From Hyphodiscus hymeniophilus (lineage: Eukaryota > Ascomycota > Leotiomycetes > Helotiales > Hyphodiscaceae): 64,000 bases of DNA. The notes under the pieces are model-generated. The model searched no databases and was not told where the DNA came from. It was given only the letters and a program-made list of their open reading frames with translations. Positions within the stretch are counted from its first letter, which is position 1, and each line of letters opens with the position of its first letter. The stretch spans positions 620,001 through 684,000 of the forward strand of contig VNKQ01000018.1 of the NCBI GenBank assembly GCA_016508695.1. Reading direction: 5' to 3'. Shown here in pieces: positions 11,951 to 21,564 of the stretch. The translations under genes and the position numbers were made by a program.

Positions 11951-12620
11951 AAATAATCGGGATAGAGATATCGAGGAAGCCTATCAGGGAATAAGCAAGG
12001 TCCTCTTCACGTTTGGTCTCCCGGTTTCTTGCCCATAACACTCGCTCGTCGAAACTGAAATAAACAAGAGGCCTGCCTCGAAGAGCGGATATCGGAATCC
12101 CCGTTATCTTATGAAGCTGCCCCTCTAAAGATTTCTTGTCACCGAGACGCCGACCTTTGGAGCAGAAAAACTCGACCGATGGCGGCGCAATAAGTTCTTG
12201 GAGTGTCCAACCACGGGAGAACCATCGACTATTTCCAAAAGCTGCTTCCCACGGCTGCAAAGACAGGTCGATTTGATCATTTATTGAAAGATCTGTGAGA
12301 TACGCGTAACATTTTGCCGCTTTGCGATACCAGCGAAACATAGAGTTAATAGCTTCTGAAAGCTCCCTATCGCTCGATTTGTTGATACAGCAAGTATCCA
12401 CCCAGAAGTATTGTATGCCATCGCGAGCGGCCTGCTCTCCACAGAACCGAAGCTTCTCATATCCGTCCTTCGTCTTCTCAGAGCGATTGTTCAGGTCATC
12501 GAAGCTGACTTCTTTATCATCTTCTCCCCAGGTGTGTGAAAGTATCGCATAAGGCTCGGTGGGGTAGGTGATGTCATTCATGAGGCTCATTTCGCCATCT
12601 TCCAGCTTCAAGAGACGCAT
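11919..12620 (-). pseudogene. HET domain of a HET-NACHT-WD40-like gene, truncated after the domain
   Basis: Starting at the ATG of MRLLKLEDGE, the frame gives a complete HET domain: PYAILSHTWGEDDKEVSF, then FWVDTCCINKSSDRELSEAI, the SRWFSRGWTLQELIAP block, and finally EDLAYSLIGFLDISIPIIYG. HET domains trigger incompatibility cell death when their protein is activated. In the related fungal NLRs this domain is followed by a NACHT ATPase. Here the sequence passes directly from IPIIYG into WD40-repeat DNA in the wrong frame, and the protein stops after eight more residues (about 233 in total). A short HET-only protein could still be made, so loss of function is an inference. The first in-frame ATG is at 12620; the codon at 12638 is GTG. 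Confidence 0.75.
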
Positions 12621-13160
12621 TTGAGTCTGAGCATTCACCGGTCTGCAGGTGTCGCATTCGATGTAGTAAGAGTTTTGCTGTCAGTGTTCGGTTGAGGAGG
12701 CACATGATTCAGCAAGGAATTGTAAGTTGATGGATATGGGGTCTGGTTTGAAGAGGTTGGACAACAGGCAAGGCTGAGGCTCCAGCTGCGTGCTATCGGT
12801 GCTAAGAATAGATCCACCATGTGATACGAATACTTGCCTAATAATGTAAGTGATATCAGAGAAGCAGCAGACCCAATGGACACGCGAGGAATCTAGGAAA
12901 CATACTCTGTATCCAGATATTAATCTTTTATTGAGTGAAATGAAGGAACGATGAGGGAATCATACTCATTAATAAAAACCTTCTTCTTGCTTTGCCAGGG
13001 ATCATACTTCGCTTTTCAGGGCATTTCGCTTCGCGGGGATGTCTCTTGCTGCTATGGTAGAAGAAAAGACCAAAAAAGTCGCTCCACTATTATTTCAGTA
13101 AACACTAATCTCTCATGCCAGCCGTAACTTCTGACGTACGGCCTTGAAGAAACATATTTG
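12621..13160. other. Intergenic, promoter side of the HET-WD40 locus
   Basis: No gene is recognisable. It is AT-rich around 12900-12990. It separates the HET-WD40 remnant from a second HET-related remnant on the same strand. Confidence 0.45.
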
Positions 13161-14013
13161 TCAAGGAGATAAGCAAACTCCTTTTACCTGAGCCAGTCGA
13201 AAACCAACGAGGCGATGCAGCCAGGAGCAGTGAGCGCCTTCGTACTTAAGCCCAGAACGCAGAACAATATCCAATGGTCGAGAGAACATACCCTCGGAAA
13301 GACATTCCTCTATTATTGGCCCCTCGATGAATTGGACATTGTAGACACGCGAGAATTCTGGTCGGATTCTGACCAGATGAGTATTTGGGACAATTGACTC
13401 GGAGAAATGGACTTGCTCGACTGAAGCTCAGCTTGGAAGCGGAAGTCAAAGGACTTCTGATCGACCTCGTTGTATCCGGTGTCGGAGGATCTAAACACCG
13501 CGACGTTTTATGTCGTCGGATGGAACCACTCCAAGCGACCCACGACCAGCTAGGAAATCGCCGCCGGGGACGGTATGGTGCGTAGTTTTCGTTGACCTGG
13601 ATATTGTGTCTCCCACCAAAGTCATCCTACAAGGCCTACACAAAGGGCAACTCCCATCTCCTTTTCGTCCATATCATCTGGGAAGTTACCACAAACAATC
13701 GGTCCGCCCAAAATCCATGAGTTCGACCTTCTTAACAGCCCTTTAAAAGCATTTAGGGAATCCGAATCATGGCATAGATACGACTTGTGTAATAGTGCAA
13801 GTTCTCGCACAATTCCCAAGCCCCCCACGGGCCTTTATGCTTTTGGGCCAGCTTCCAGGTGATTACCCAATACATTGTCCCTCGACTCTCTCCGCGTAAA
13901 GGTCGAAATATCCACATCCAACGACGCAGTGACAGACTCGCAAGCACACATACCATCACACAAGGAATCCAGCAAGGGCAGGTTTCCATACGATTGATAG
14001 ATGTGCGCATCAC
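13161..14013 (-). pseudogene. Degenerate HET-domain-protein gene (C-terminal part), several frame breaks
   Basis: Reading the minus strand from high to low coordinates, fragments in different frames line up as one protein. They are a WELCENLHYYTSR segment, then HDSDSLNAFKGLL, then YRPRRRFPSWSWVAWSGS, then a segment rich in Ser/Gln (SPSQLSQILIWSESD), and finally VYNVQFIEGPIIEE down to a TGA at 13161. The first three match the order found after the HET domain in many fungal HET proteins: the tract before TYDSDxLNAF, then RRxFPSWSWAGW. At least three frame changes separate them and no HET core is evident upstream. I therefore read it as a decayed gene. Some breaks could be introns or assembly errors; the boundaries are approximate. 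Confidence 0.6.
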
Positions 14014-14559
14014 CTACAGGCTACAAGGCTACAAGTTGTGATCTGCCCGCCATCCCACGAACGCGCCTCATACGAGCTGGGGAAAGCCCAACTAGGCTTT
14101 CTTTCCAGACTCTCTATTCAAGTCTACAGCTCATCGAACTGTGTGCGTCATTTGCTCTGACGAGAGAAAGAGGAGACGAAACACGGGCAAGATACGGGAA
14201 AGTTGAAACGGGAATGCAGAGTATGTGATGGTGATGTCCAGAATGTATCTGCAATGCACGTTAAAGCCTTGTACAATGACGCTGCAGCATTTTTTGTTGG
14301 ATTGGTTGCCTTGCAGTGTTAGGCATCGGGTCGAATACTTGAGCGAACCATCACTGAACAAGTTTGCATAAAGTTTTGAGCATTCTTGGTAAACAATGTA
14401 AAAGGCCGCTTGGCTGCATTATTCGTGTTGCGTCTAGTAAAGCGTATTCAGCCACGGTCCTGTAAATATGCGCAGGGCCTTGAGTTATTTGTTCATTATC
14501 ATTCAGAACTCCTGTCAGGGTGTTCTATCTATAGCCCAGATGGCGTAGCAGAGATCTTG
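14014..14559. other. Intergenic, 3' side of RAD2
   Basis: Nothing recognisable. It contains the presumed 3' untranslated region of the RAD2 homologue. Confidence 0.45.
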
Positions 14560-17500
14560 CTAGACCTTTGTCCGCTTCCGTTTCGCTGGCACTTTCCCTT
14601 TCGCATCCTTTCCACTGCCTTTACCCCTCACGGTAGCTTCCTGGAACTCACCACCGCTGCCACTCTCGTCATCGGCATCTACCTCCACACCATCGAGACC
14701 TTGCTCCCCAGCTCCAAGCTCATCCTCGCCTTCGACAACCGCGCGCCTTTTCCCCTTACCCTTGCCCTTCGCAGCTTTCTTCTTCTCCTTCTCCGCCCAC
14801 CTCGCAGCCCCCTCAGCAAAGGTAGCGGAGTTACCATCGAGCATGCCCGATCCGCTCTTCTTGGCTTTCAGCTTGCCGACAGCTTCCCGCATGCGCTTGC
14901 TGCCGGAATCTCGCTTTCCAGACGTATTCGCACCGGCTCCGACGGCGCCTTCGAAGAATCGTGTGATGTTGGCCTGTGTACCCTCGAGCTCTCTTCGATT
15001 CATGTCCCGGATCACGGGAACGAGAACCTCATCGGTACGTTCTTGCGTCCAGCCGATCGTCGCCATGAGGAAGTCTCGCAAGCGATCAAGGTCCGGCACG
15101 CCCCACTGGAACGGCTCGGGGGTGCTGTCTACATCGGGCTTGAGATAGGCTTCTGTGACTGCAGCACTGGGAAACGTGGGAGGAAGGAATAGCTTCGTGC
15201 TTTGAGAGCGGCGGAACTTCTTGCGGAACGTGGACTTCTCGGTGGTGAGGGGGACGTTGGAGAGCTGGACTGAAGACCACCAATCCTTGAAGTCTTGAAG
15301 ACCGTTGTCCGTGGGGAACTCAGAAAGAATCTCAAGCGCGGTAACGGGTCCAACGCCAGGAAGTCCTTCGGTGTAATCTGAGCCCAGAAGATGTGCGATG
15401 GCGATGAGCTGGTCGCGGGAGAGAGACATCTCTTTCTCCAGGTCAGTGGAGAGATAGCATTCCACAAGCTTGTTGCTGTTGAACATGTTCTTATATACAC
15501 GAGTGCCACCAAACAAGAAGATATCCGAATCGTCAGTAACAATCCCATCCACAAGTCCAAGACGTACAAGTTCGGCGCATTGAGCTTCTGCTTCCATTGG
15601 TGCAGTGATATATGGGATGCCGAATAGACGTAAGAGAGCCTGACATTCGGTGATCATGATGTGTGTAACTTCGTCCGCGTCTCGTCGGTCTTTCTGTTGT
15701 TGAGATCTTAAAGCTTTTAGTTCGCGGTCGTAAGTGTCATGGTTCTCTTTCTGGGATTTATTATTCAAGGTACTTGCAAAACGAGCATGTTCTTCTGCTT
15801 CAATTGCAAGTTGAGCGAGTAGTTCCTCATCATCAGGGTCGCTGAAATCGTCAAAGTCGTCTTCATTAGCAAAGTCGGCCTGATTATGTGAGTTCGAGAC
15901 GTCGGGTAAGACAGACATGTTCTGAATGCCATTCACCTCTGGAGTGAGGTCATCAGCTTCCATACTGACGTCCTCGAATCGTGGAGAGGGACTTTTGGCT
16001 GGAGAATCTCTCTCAACTGTTTGGGCGGGAATTTCGATTTCTTCAAAATCCATCGACGGAGATCTAGATACTGGATGGCTCACCACCTTCTTGGCGGTAG
16101 AGTCGACAACGTTCGCAGGCTTTGTAGTTACGTCTCCATAATCACTCTCAGACCAATCCGCCATCTCCTCCGATTCAGGCCGTGGGAGCTCGGCCTCTTT
16201 TGGAGACGGGACTATTTCGACAGAAGGCTGTCTATCGTTTGGAATCTCAGAAATAGGAGGTTCGGCTCGAAGATCATCCGCTACGTCACCCATTGTATCC
16301 GTCGAGGTCTTTGGGGGCGGAGGCGCATCGAGGATCTCGACAACACTGTCGTTGTCGGAAGAATCAACTTCGATAGGCGCATGCTCCTTTCTCCACGCTC
16401 TCTCTTCTTCAAGTCTTCGTTCCCTATCTTCCGCGTTGAGTTCGCGATCTCTTCTCTGTTGTTCCTGCATTTGATCCCTCACATCTTCATTCCCCACAAG
16501 CCACGGGGGCAAAGGCTTCGACACTTCCTGAGATTCTTTTTCAAACCCTCCTTCCAGGTCTCCCTCATCAGCCACCTCGCCGTTCTCAGCATCTTCCTTG
16601 GGCGCAGTGCTCTTCTTGGAAAATATAGACGTCCGAAAGTCGAGCTTCTCGAATGGTAGAGGCCCATCGAATGGGTTCTTGAGATTTGACGCCACAGGAG
16701 CAGGCTGTCGTTTCTTTTCTGGCGCCTTCTGCTTCCTTGCTTTGGCTAAAGCAGACTGGAAATCCATATCACTGTCGCTGCTCAAGCTTGTCGCTCGTGG
16801 TTTGGGTACTGCGGCGGTAGCTCGGTTATTGACGATGTGTGCCACCATTCTCCCACTTGTATTGGTGATGGGTTTTGGGTCTGCCACTGCCCGTTGTTCG
16901 TAATCAGGCATCACTACATCTTCAAAGTCTGCGTCATCCTCTGACTCGGACTCTTGATGGTGGTTCTTCTGAAGAGACAATGCAATTGCCCGGCTGAGGT
17001 GCTCTTCTTCGTCTACCTCACTCGGTGCTCGATCATTCCGTGATGACATCGCTAGTGCTACATTCAGATCTTCCTCTTCCTCATCGAGTCGGTATTCATT
17101 TCCCCGTTCGAGACCATTGTCAACAAACAATCCTGGCTCTAAGGATAGTCCTCTAGCCTCCCTCGAACTTTCACCAATTCGGGTAGTAGTGCCGTTTCTT
17201 GGAGCATGGATCTGCTGTCTCTGTCTCGCGACTTCCTGAGCCTGGTAGTCCTCGTATGTCAAATTCTGCGTATCTGGTTGGGGCTTTGGAAGTCGATTCA
17301 AGCCTTCGATAGGAACATCCTCGAACTCGTCCTCCGACTCGGATTCTTCCCGAATCTCCTTGATCTTCTGATGCAAAGCATCGACATCAATTGGCTTCTC
17401 TCTCTCTCCAACTGTCTTGTCCGTGCTGACAACGCCCAGGGCCCAACCACCCTCAACGCCCTCATTCTTGACCAGAACATATTCCCTTCCACTCTGTCCC

Positions 17501-18420
17501 GCAATCCGTCCTCCGCCAACCCCAGGGAGATCATCGTTCATGCCGTTGAGGTTCATCAGCTTCTGCGTCAGATGATTCCTCTCCTGAACTCTCTCAATCT
17601 GAAACCTCGAGAAAGCCATACGATCTGGAAACATATCCTCTAACTGCTCCTTACTCAGCCCCATACGCAGCCTACTCCTCAACCTGGCCGCATTCAGGAT
17701 GTTGTACCGATCACCCGCTGGCAAGCTCATGAAGAAGTCGCCGTTGAAATCGATCTTGCTGAAATCATAAAGATTAACATCCTCCCCACTATTGAACTGC
17801 CTCGCATACTCCTCCAACTCCGCCGTGCTCATGATCCGCGGATCATCAGGCTTCCCCATGCCTTCTATGCCATTTGTGAGCTCGGGGAGGTGATAGGCGT
17901 CTTTCTTGTGGAACTTCCTCGTCGCGGTCCTCTCTTGCGCTGACATTCCAAGCTCGCCCACATACACCAACTCGCGCTCATCGGGCACCTCCTCGTCCTG
18001 CACACCGACCGCTCGTCCCTCTCTGGCACGCTCCCGGTCTTGCTTCCGCCTCTCCTCCTCTTCCTCGCCTCGCTTCTTCATCTGCACGGCCAGCAGTCTC
18101 CCCGCCGTGCGCACAGCATCGTCCCGCCGACCCTCGCGTCTCTTCTTGCGTCCGAGCACCGTCTGCCTCTTCAATACCGGCGCCCCGCCGTCGAATACGA
18201 ACACAGGCTTTATGCCGAAGTATAGGAGCTTGCATATCCGTCGGAAGAACCCCACCACGTGCGAGTTGCGCAGCGCGTTGCCCTCTTTGTCGCGGACGGC
18301 TTTCAGGAATTGGTAGATCCAGATCGAGGCGTCGACAGCCAGCCGCTTACGGTTTAGGGTTGGGAGTGGTGTTGGTCGTGCTGTCTCTGCGACGATGGAC
18401 CAGAGTCCTGTTACTCCCAT
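14560..18420 (-). CDS. RAD2: RAD2/XPG structure-specific endonuclease (nucleotide excision repair)
   Basis: A single uninterrupted frame of 1286 residues. The N-terminal XPG domain starts MGVTGLWSIV, with catalytic-site acidic residues D30 (LAVDASIWIYQF) and D77 (PVFVFDGG). The XPG-I domain lies near residues 905-990, with E943, E945 and the D963-D964-D966 cluster in GIVTDDSDIFLFGG. The helix-hairpin motif GLPGVGPVTALEIL follows. The long acidic and charged spacer between the two domains separates RAD2/XPG from FEN1 and EXO1, which lack it. The C-terminus is Lys-rich and could act as nuclear localisation signal. The enzyme makes the 3' incision in nucleotide excision repair, working with TFIIH in the nucleus. 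The absence of introns in nearly 4 kb is notable compared with neighbouring genes. The 5' end faces the NAA38-like gene across a 344-bp shared promoter. Confidence 0.96.
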   Translation of the reverse strand: MGVTGLWSIVAETARPTPLPTLNRKRLAVDASIWIYQFLKAVRDKEGNALRNSHVVGFFRRICKLLYFGIKPVFVFDGGAPVLKRQTVLGRKKRREGRRDDAVRTAGRLLAVQMKKRGEEEEERRKQDRERAREGRAVGVQDEEVPDERELVYVGELGMSAQERTATRKFHKKDAYHLPELTNGIEGMGKPDDPRIMSTAELEEYARQFNSGEDVNLYDFSKIDFNGDFFMSLPAGDRYNILNAARLRSRLRMGLSKEQLEDMFPDRMAFSRFQIERVQERNHLTQKLMNLNGMNDDLPGVGGGRIAGQSGREYVLVKNEGVEGGWALGVVSTDKTVGEREKPIDVDALHQKIKEIREESESEDEFEDVPIEGLNRLPKPQPDTQNLTYEDYQAQEVARQRQQIHAPRNGTTTRIGESSREARGLSLEPGLFVDNGLERGNEYRLDEEEEDLNVALAMSSRNDRAPSEVDEEEHLSRAIALSLQKNHHQESESEDDADFEDVVMPDYEQRAVADPKPITNTSGRMVAHIVNNRATAAVPKPRATSLSSDSDMDFQSALAKARKQKAPEKKRQPAPVASNLKNPFDGPLPFEKLDFRTSIFSKKSTAPKEDAENGEVADEGDLEGGFEKESQEVSKPLPPWLVGNEDVRDQMQEQQRRDRELNAEDRERRLEEERAWRKEHAPIEVDSSDNDSVVEILDAPPPPKTSTDTMGDVADDLRAEPPISEIPNDRQPSVEIVPSPKEAELPRPESEEMADWSESDYGDVTTKPANVVDSTAKKVVSHPVSRSPSMDFEEIEIPAQTVERDSPAKSPSPRFEDVSMEADDLTPEVNGIQNMSVLPDVSNSHNQADFANEDDFDDFSDPDDEELLAQLAIEAEEHARFASTLNNKSQKENHDTYDRELKALRSQQQKDRRDADEVTHIMITECQALLRLFGIPYITAPMEAEAQCAELVRLGLVDGIVTDDSDIFLFGGTRVYKNMFNSNKLVECYLSTDLEKEMSLSRDQLIAIAHLLGSDYTEGLPGVGPVTALEILSEFPTDNGLQDFKDWWSSVQLSNVPLTTEKSTFRKKFRRSQSTKLFLPPTFPSAAVTEAYLKPDVDSTPEPFQWGVPDLDRLRDFLMATIGWTQERTDEVLVPVIRDMNRRELEGTQANITRFFEGAVGAGANTSGKRDSGSKRMREAVGKLKAKKSGSGMLDGNSATFAEGAARWAEKEKKKAAKGKGKGKRRAVVEGEDELGAGEQGLDGVEVDADDESGSGGEFQEATVRGKGSGKDAKGKVPAKRKRTKV

Positions 18421-18764
18421 CTTGAGGTTGTAGGAGGAGGAGCTGCGGGGTGAGAGAATGAGGGCCTATGGATATTGCTGAATTGTTGAGCTCAAGGCTT
18501 GAAGGATTGAGTGCTGAAGGAGGCGCACATCATGAGCTCAGGCTTGTAAGCTCTTGATCCGCAAATCGTCTCCTGAGATGATGTTCGTCGAGATGTTCGG
18601 TTGCCTGTCGCGAATCTTCCATGACGTTTGTACCCGAACGCCTGATCACGTGTGACTCCATCTACCCCTTGCAATCTTAGATCGTAGGACAAATCTGAAC
18701 TTATAGTAGCACCTCACTCAAACCTCTCACAGCTTCAATCCATCCGGCCCAGCCAGCAGCCGCG
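18421..18764. promoter_or_regulatory. Divergent promoter region between RAD2 and the NAA38-like gene
   Basis: The 344-bp gap separates two head-to-head start codons, so it must carry both promoters. It contains the palindrome CACGTG at 18647-18652, a core for bHLH factors such as Cbf1, within TGATCACGTGTGA. Such a hexamer is expected by chance about every 4 kb, so its function is only a suggestion. Confidence 0.5.
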
Positions 18765-19200
18765 ATGGAGAAGTCACAAGCAGAGGACTACCTCCGCTCG
18801 CTACTGAACAAGACCCTCCGAGTCACAACCTCGGACACGAGGATGTTTCTGGGCGAGTTCAAATGTACTGATTCCGTATGTAATTCCCCTCCTCATCCAT
18901 CCTCTTCCCTCTCTCCTCTCAAAGCCCAAACCACCAAAGCTAACACCCATCCAAACAGGACCGCAACATAATCCTCTCGCACACCTTCGAATACCGGCTC
19001 CCCCCTCCCCGAAACCCTCCGCATTCACATTGAAAGCTCCCGCCGCCCAATCCTCCGGATCCGATTCCACGCTCGAGACTGTCAAGCTAGACATGACCTC
19101 CCGCTACCTCGGCCTGGTCGTGGTGCCGGGCGAGTACGTGCGCAAGATCGAGGTGGAGGAGTTTGTGAGCCAGATGAGGAAGGGCGAGGGGGGAGTGTGA
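18765..19200 (+). CDS. NAA38: LSM-domain protein, NAA38/NatC-auxiliary-like, with an apparent one-base frame break
   Basis: Exon 1 is 18765-18875 and exon 2 is 18959-19200 (GTATGT...AACAG intron). Exon 1 encodes YLRSLLNKTLRVTTSDTRMF and FLGEFKCTDS, and exon 2 starts DRNIILSHTFEYRLP. Together these form the Sm1 half of an LSM fold as in NAA38/Mak31, the small subunit of the NatC N-terminal acetyltransferase. The Sm2 half, SRYLGLVVVPGEYVRKIEVE, is present downstream but in another frame. Exon 2 is 242 nt, one short of a full frame. The shift falls in the C-rich tract near 19003-19013 (CTCCCCCCTCCCCG). No GT donor is available there for an intron. As given, translation would stop at a TGA soon after the tract. 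Either the assembly lacks one C or the gene is broken. LSM8 is a less likely identity. Confidence 0.75.
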
Positions 19201-19856
19201 GGTGCGTTGGGGTTGTGGAATGTTAAGATGATAGATCGTCATTGTACTCGTACATGCGGATCGGAGATATATCAAAGGACTTGTAAGAGGCTTCGATGCG
19301 TCTAGGCGGCCATGGTGATGCGGGATGTACCGTGTTGTCTTGGAGACGCTGGTGCGAGGGTATTGTTGGTGGTTGGTCCAAGGGCCAGAAGGGGGTTGCT
19401 CTGACAGATTTGACACTGCTGTTGGAGCAGATACATGCTCCGAGGAAGATTAGGTAGCAGCCCTGACACCAGCATCGGGCAGAGAGATGGTAAATTGCAG
19501 ACGGCCACCCAACAGGGTCACCACATACCATTAGAGAAGCGAGAATATAAGCCAGGGAAAGTGAGGATCACACTCAGCAGAGCAAGCCTTCTATGATGAT
19601 TACTTTTCTTTGAAAGAGCTTCGCGACTACAAATACAGAAATCGTTTCTTCCTCCTCAATTGCCACTATTCCTCCAGTTATATTACCCATTACTCCGCGT
19701 AAGGCTCATCTCGGGAAGACAGAAACGCAGAGACGAGTATCAATAGCAAGCGCGCAAAGGAGATCCTGGGATATATCCGCCAACCAGTCCGAAATTGACT
19801 CCACCCTCTCAAAACCCGCTAGCCCACTATCTCCATGTCAAATAACCATCTTGCGC
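19201..19856. other. Intergenic, convergent 3' ends of the NAA38-like gene and PIL1
   Basis: No coding signal. Both flanking genes end here, so it should hold two 3' untranslated regions and terminators. Confidence 0.45.
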
Positions 19857-21402
19857 TTATGCAACAGCAGTCTCCTGGCGACCTCTCTGCTCTCCGTTGA
19901 CGGTGCTGTCCTGGATAGAAGGAGCTCCGGCTTCCTCTTCTTCCTCTTCTTCCTCGTCATCGTAGTCCTCGCCCTTGTGAGCGCTAGCCGGGACCCATAG
20001 GCCTGATTCGCGGTCGTTGAGAGGAGCATCTTGGCCAGCGAGATCAACACCCTCAGCGTTGCGCTGGATGTTGTTGCGGCGGCGTTGGGAGAGAGTGCGA
20101 GCACGGGTGGAGAGCTTGGAGGACACGGAAGCGTTGGCAGTAACCCAGTTGGTGAGAGCATCCTCGCAATCTTGAATGATGGCCTTTGATGCTTCATATC
20201 CATCATAGGCTGCGCGCGTCTCGCCAGGAGTGACTGGGGTATCATCAACGAGCTCCAAGAGGTGCTTTCCGTAACCGGCGATAATAGCAAGCTTCTCGCA
20301 GTGCTCACGGAGAGCGTCAAACTGATAGGTGTAGGCAGCCTTTAGCTTCTCGCGTGTAATGTTGGAGAGTTGGGCCTCAGCAACAAGAGACTCGGCCTCA
20401 GCGCGGACAAGCTCTTGCTCGAGGACGACGATCTTGGGAGAGTTTGGCTCCTTGTACTTGAGTTGGGCGATTTGGTCGGTGATCTTTTGCTTGCCTATGG
20501 ACGTGATTAGCAAACTTTGCTAGCAATTGATTACGTGCTACATACGGTCTCTGCTTGGTTGAACTGAAGCCTCAATGTTGCGGATCGACTTGATGGTGAC
20601 ACGGTATTGGTCATAACGGTCGACGTATTGGTCCTCAAGCTCACCAATCTCGTAGAGCAAGACACCAAGCTTGTCCGTAACATCCGAGACGTCGTCATCA
20701 CATGCCTCACCCCAAATGGAGAGTTGTTGCTGGAGGCCGTTAGGAAGGGTAACAAGCATTTGCGCCAAGATTGAAAACTTACAGCAACTTCCATGCGCTC
20801 GCGGCCGACAAGCTCCATGCTTCGCATCACGTTCTTCTCCATCTTCACAAGCTGGGAGAGCTTCTTTGCGAGGTCTGGGCCAAATTGACCGGCGGTTTGT
20901 TTGCGGAGAGCATGGCCTGTTTTCGAACTTATTAGTATGGGTCAAACAAGTAGACACTGCGAAACATCTTCAAAGATCATAAATTGCAATTGACAGTGGG
21001 GATGGTGCTGTGCAGCGGAAGTGCCGGGCTGTGGACTAGGGCAGAATAAGAGAACTTCACGCGACCATCAAGATCATGCGACGGATCGGTTGGAAATCGT
21101 GAGTTCTCCTCTTGTGTGCCCTTCGCATGCGCTCCCCATTCCGAAAACGCGATGGGAAAACTTTTTCGATGTTTGCGCATTGTCAACGTCATAGATGGGA
21201 GAACTAACCAAGACCGCCCTTTCCAAAGAGCCTGCCAGACTTGGTGCTGGAGGCTGGTGGAGGAGGGTTCTGGAGCTGCGAGGCCTGGAGAGAATGGTCA
21301 GTAGCTGTAGATTGATGCGACAGACATCGAGGTGTTGGGCTCGGGGAGGCAGAAACTTACAGTTGGTGCCCGCGATTGTCTCATGGAGTATGTGCGATGC
21401 AT
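19857..21402 (-). CDS. PIL1: Pil1/Lsp1-type eisosome core protein
   Basis: Five exons (21361-21402, 21209-21284, 20783-20916, 20546-20729, 19857-20494) join in phase to 357 residues. The N-terminus [14 protein letters not shown] is followed by [20 protein letters not shown], the basic amphipathic segment of the family. The Pil1 BAR-like core runs from about residue 45 to 260 and includes [35 protein letters not shown] and [20 protein letters not shown]. The acidic tail has an eight-Glu run. Pil1 and Lsp1 assemble under the plasma membrane, bind PI(4,5)P2 and form eisosome furrows. Phosphorylation of the N-terminal Ser/Thr residues regulates assembly in yeast. The second intron (292 nt) is long for this window. 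Many ascomycetes carry two paralogues, so PIL1 versus LSP1 cannot be decided. Confidence 0.95.
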
Positions 21403-21540
21403 GTTGACGGACGGTAAGGTGACAGACGGGGAGATGGTGTGTTGTTAATCTGAGTAGAATCAAGGATGATTTGGTCAACGTGCGATATATGTTGCAGTGG
21501 TTGGAGGATTGGGGAGTATTTGGTTGGGGAAGAGGATGGA

Positions 21541-21564
21541 GGGAGGAGGGAGGGGGAAGGAGGG
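21541..21564 (+). promoter_or_regulatory. G-quadruplex-like G-tract array in the PIL1 promoter
   Basis: Four runs of three or more G are separated by loops of 4, 1 and 5 bases (GGG, GGG, GGGGG, GGG). The G-rich strand is the template strand for PIL1, whose ATG is about 140 bp away. Only the sequence pattern supports this. Confidence 0.35.

Noticed and set aside
11919..12060. An intron joining the HET frame to the WD40 frame to give one intact protein
   Set aside because: The only fitting donor (GTGAAG) would remove the conserved end of the HET domain, and the NACHT part would still be missing.
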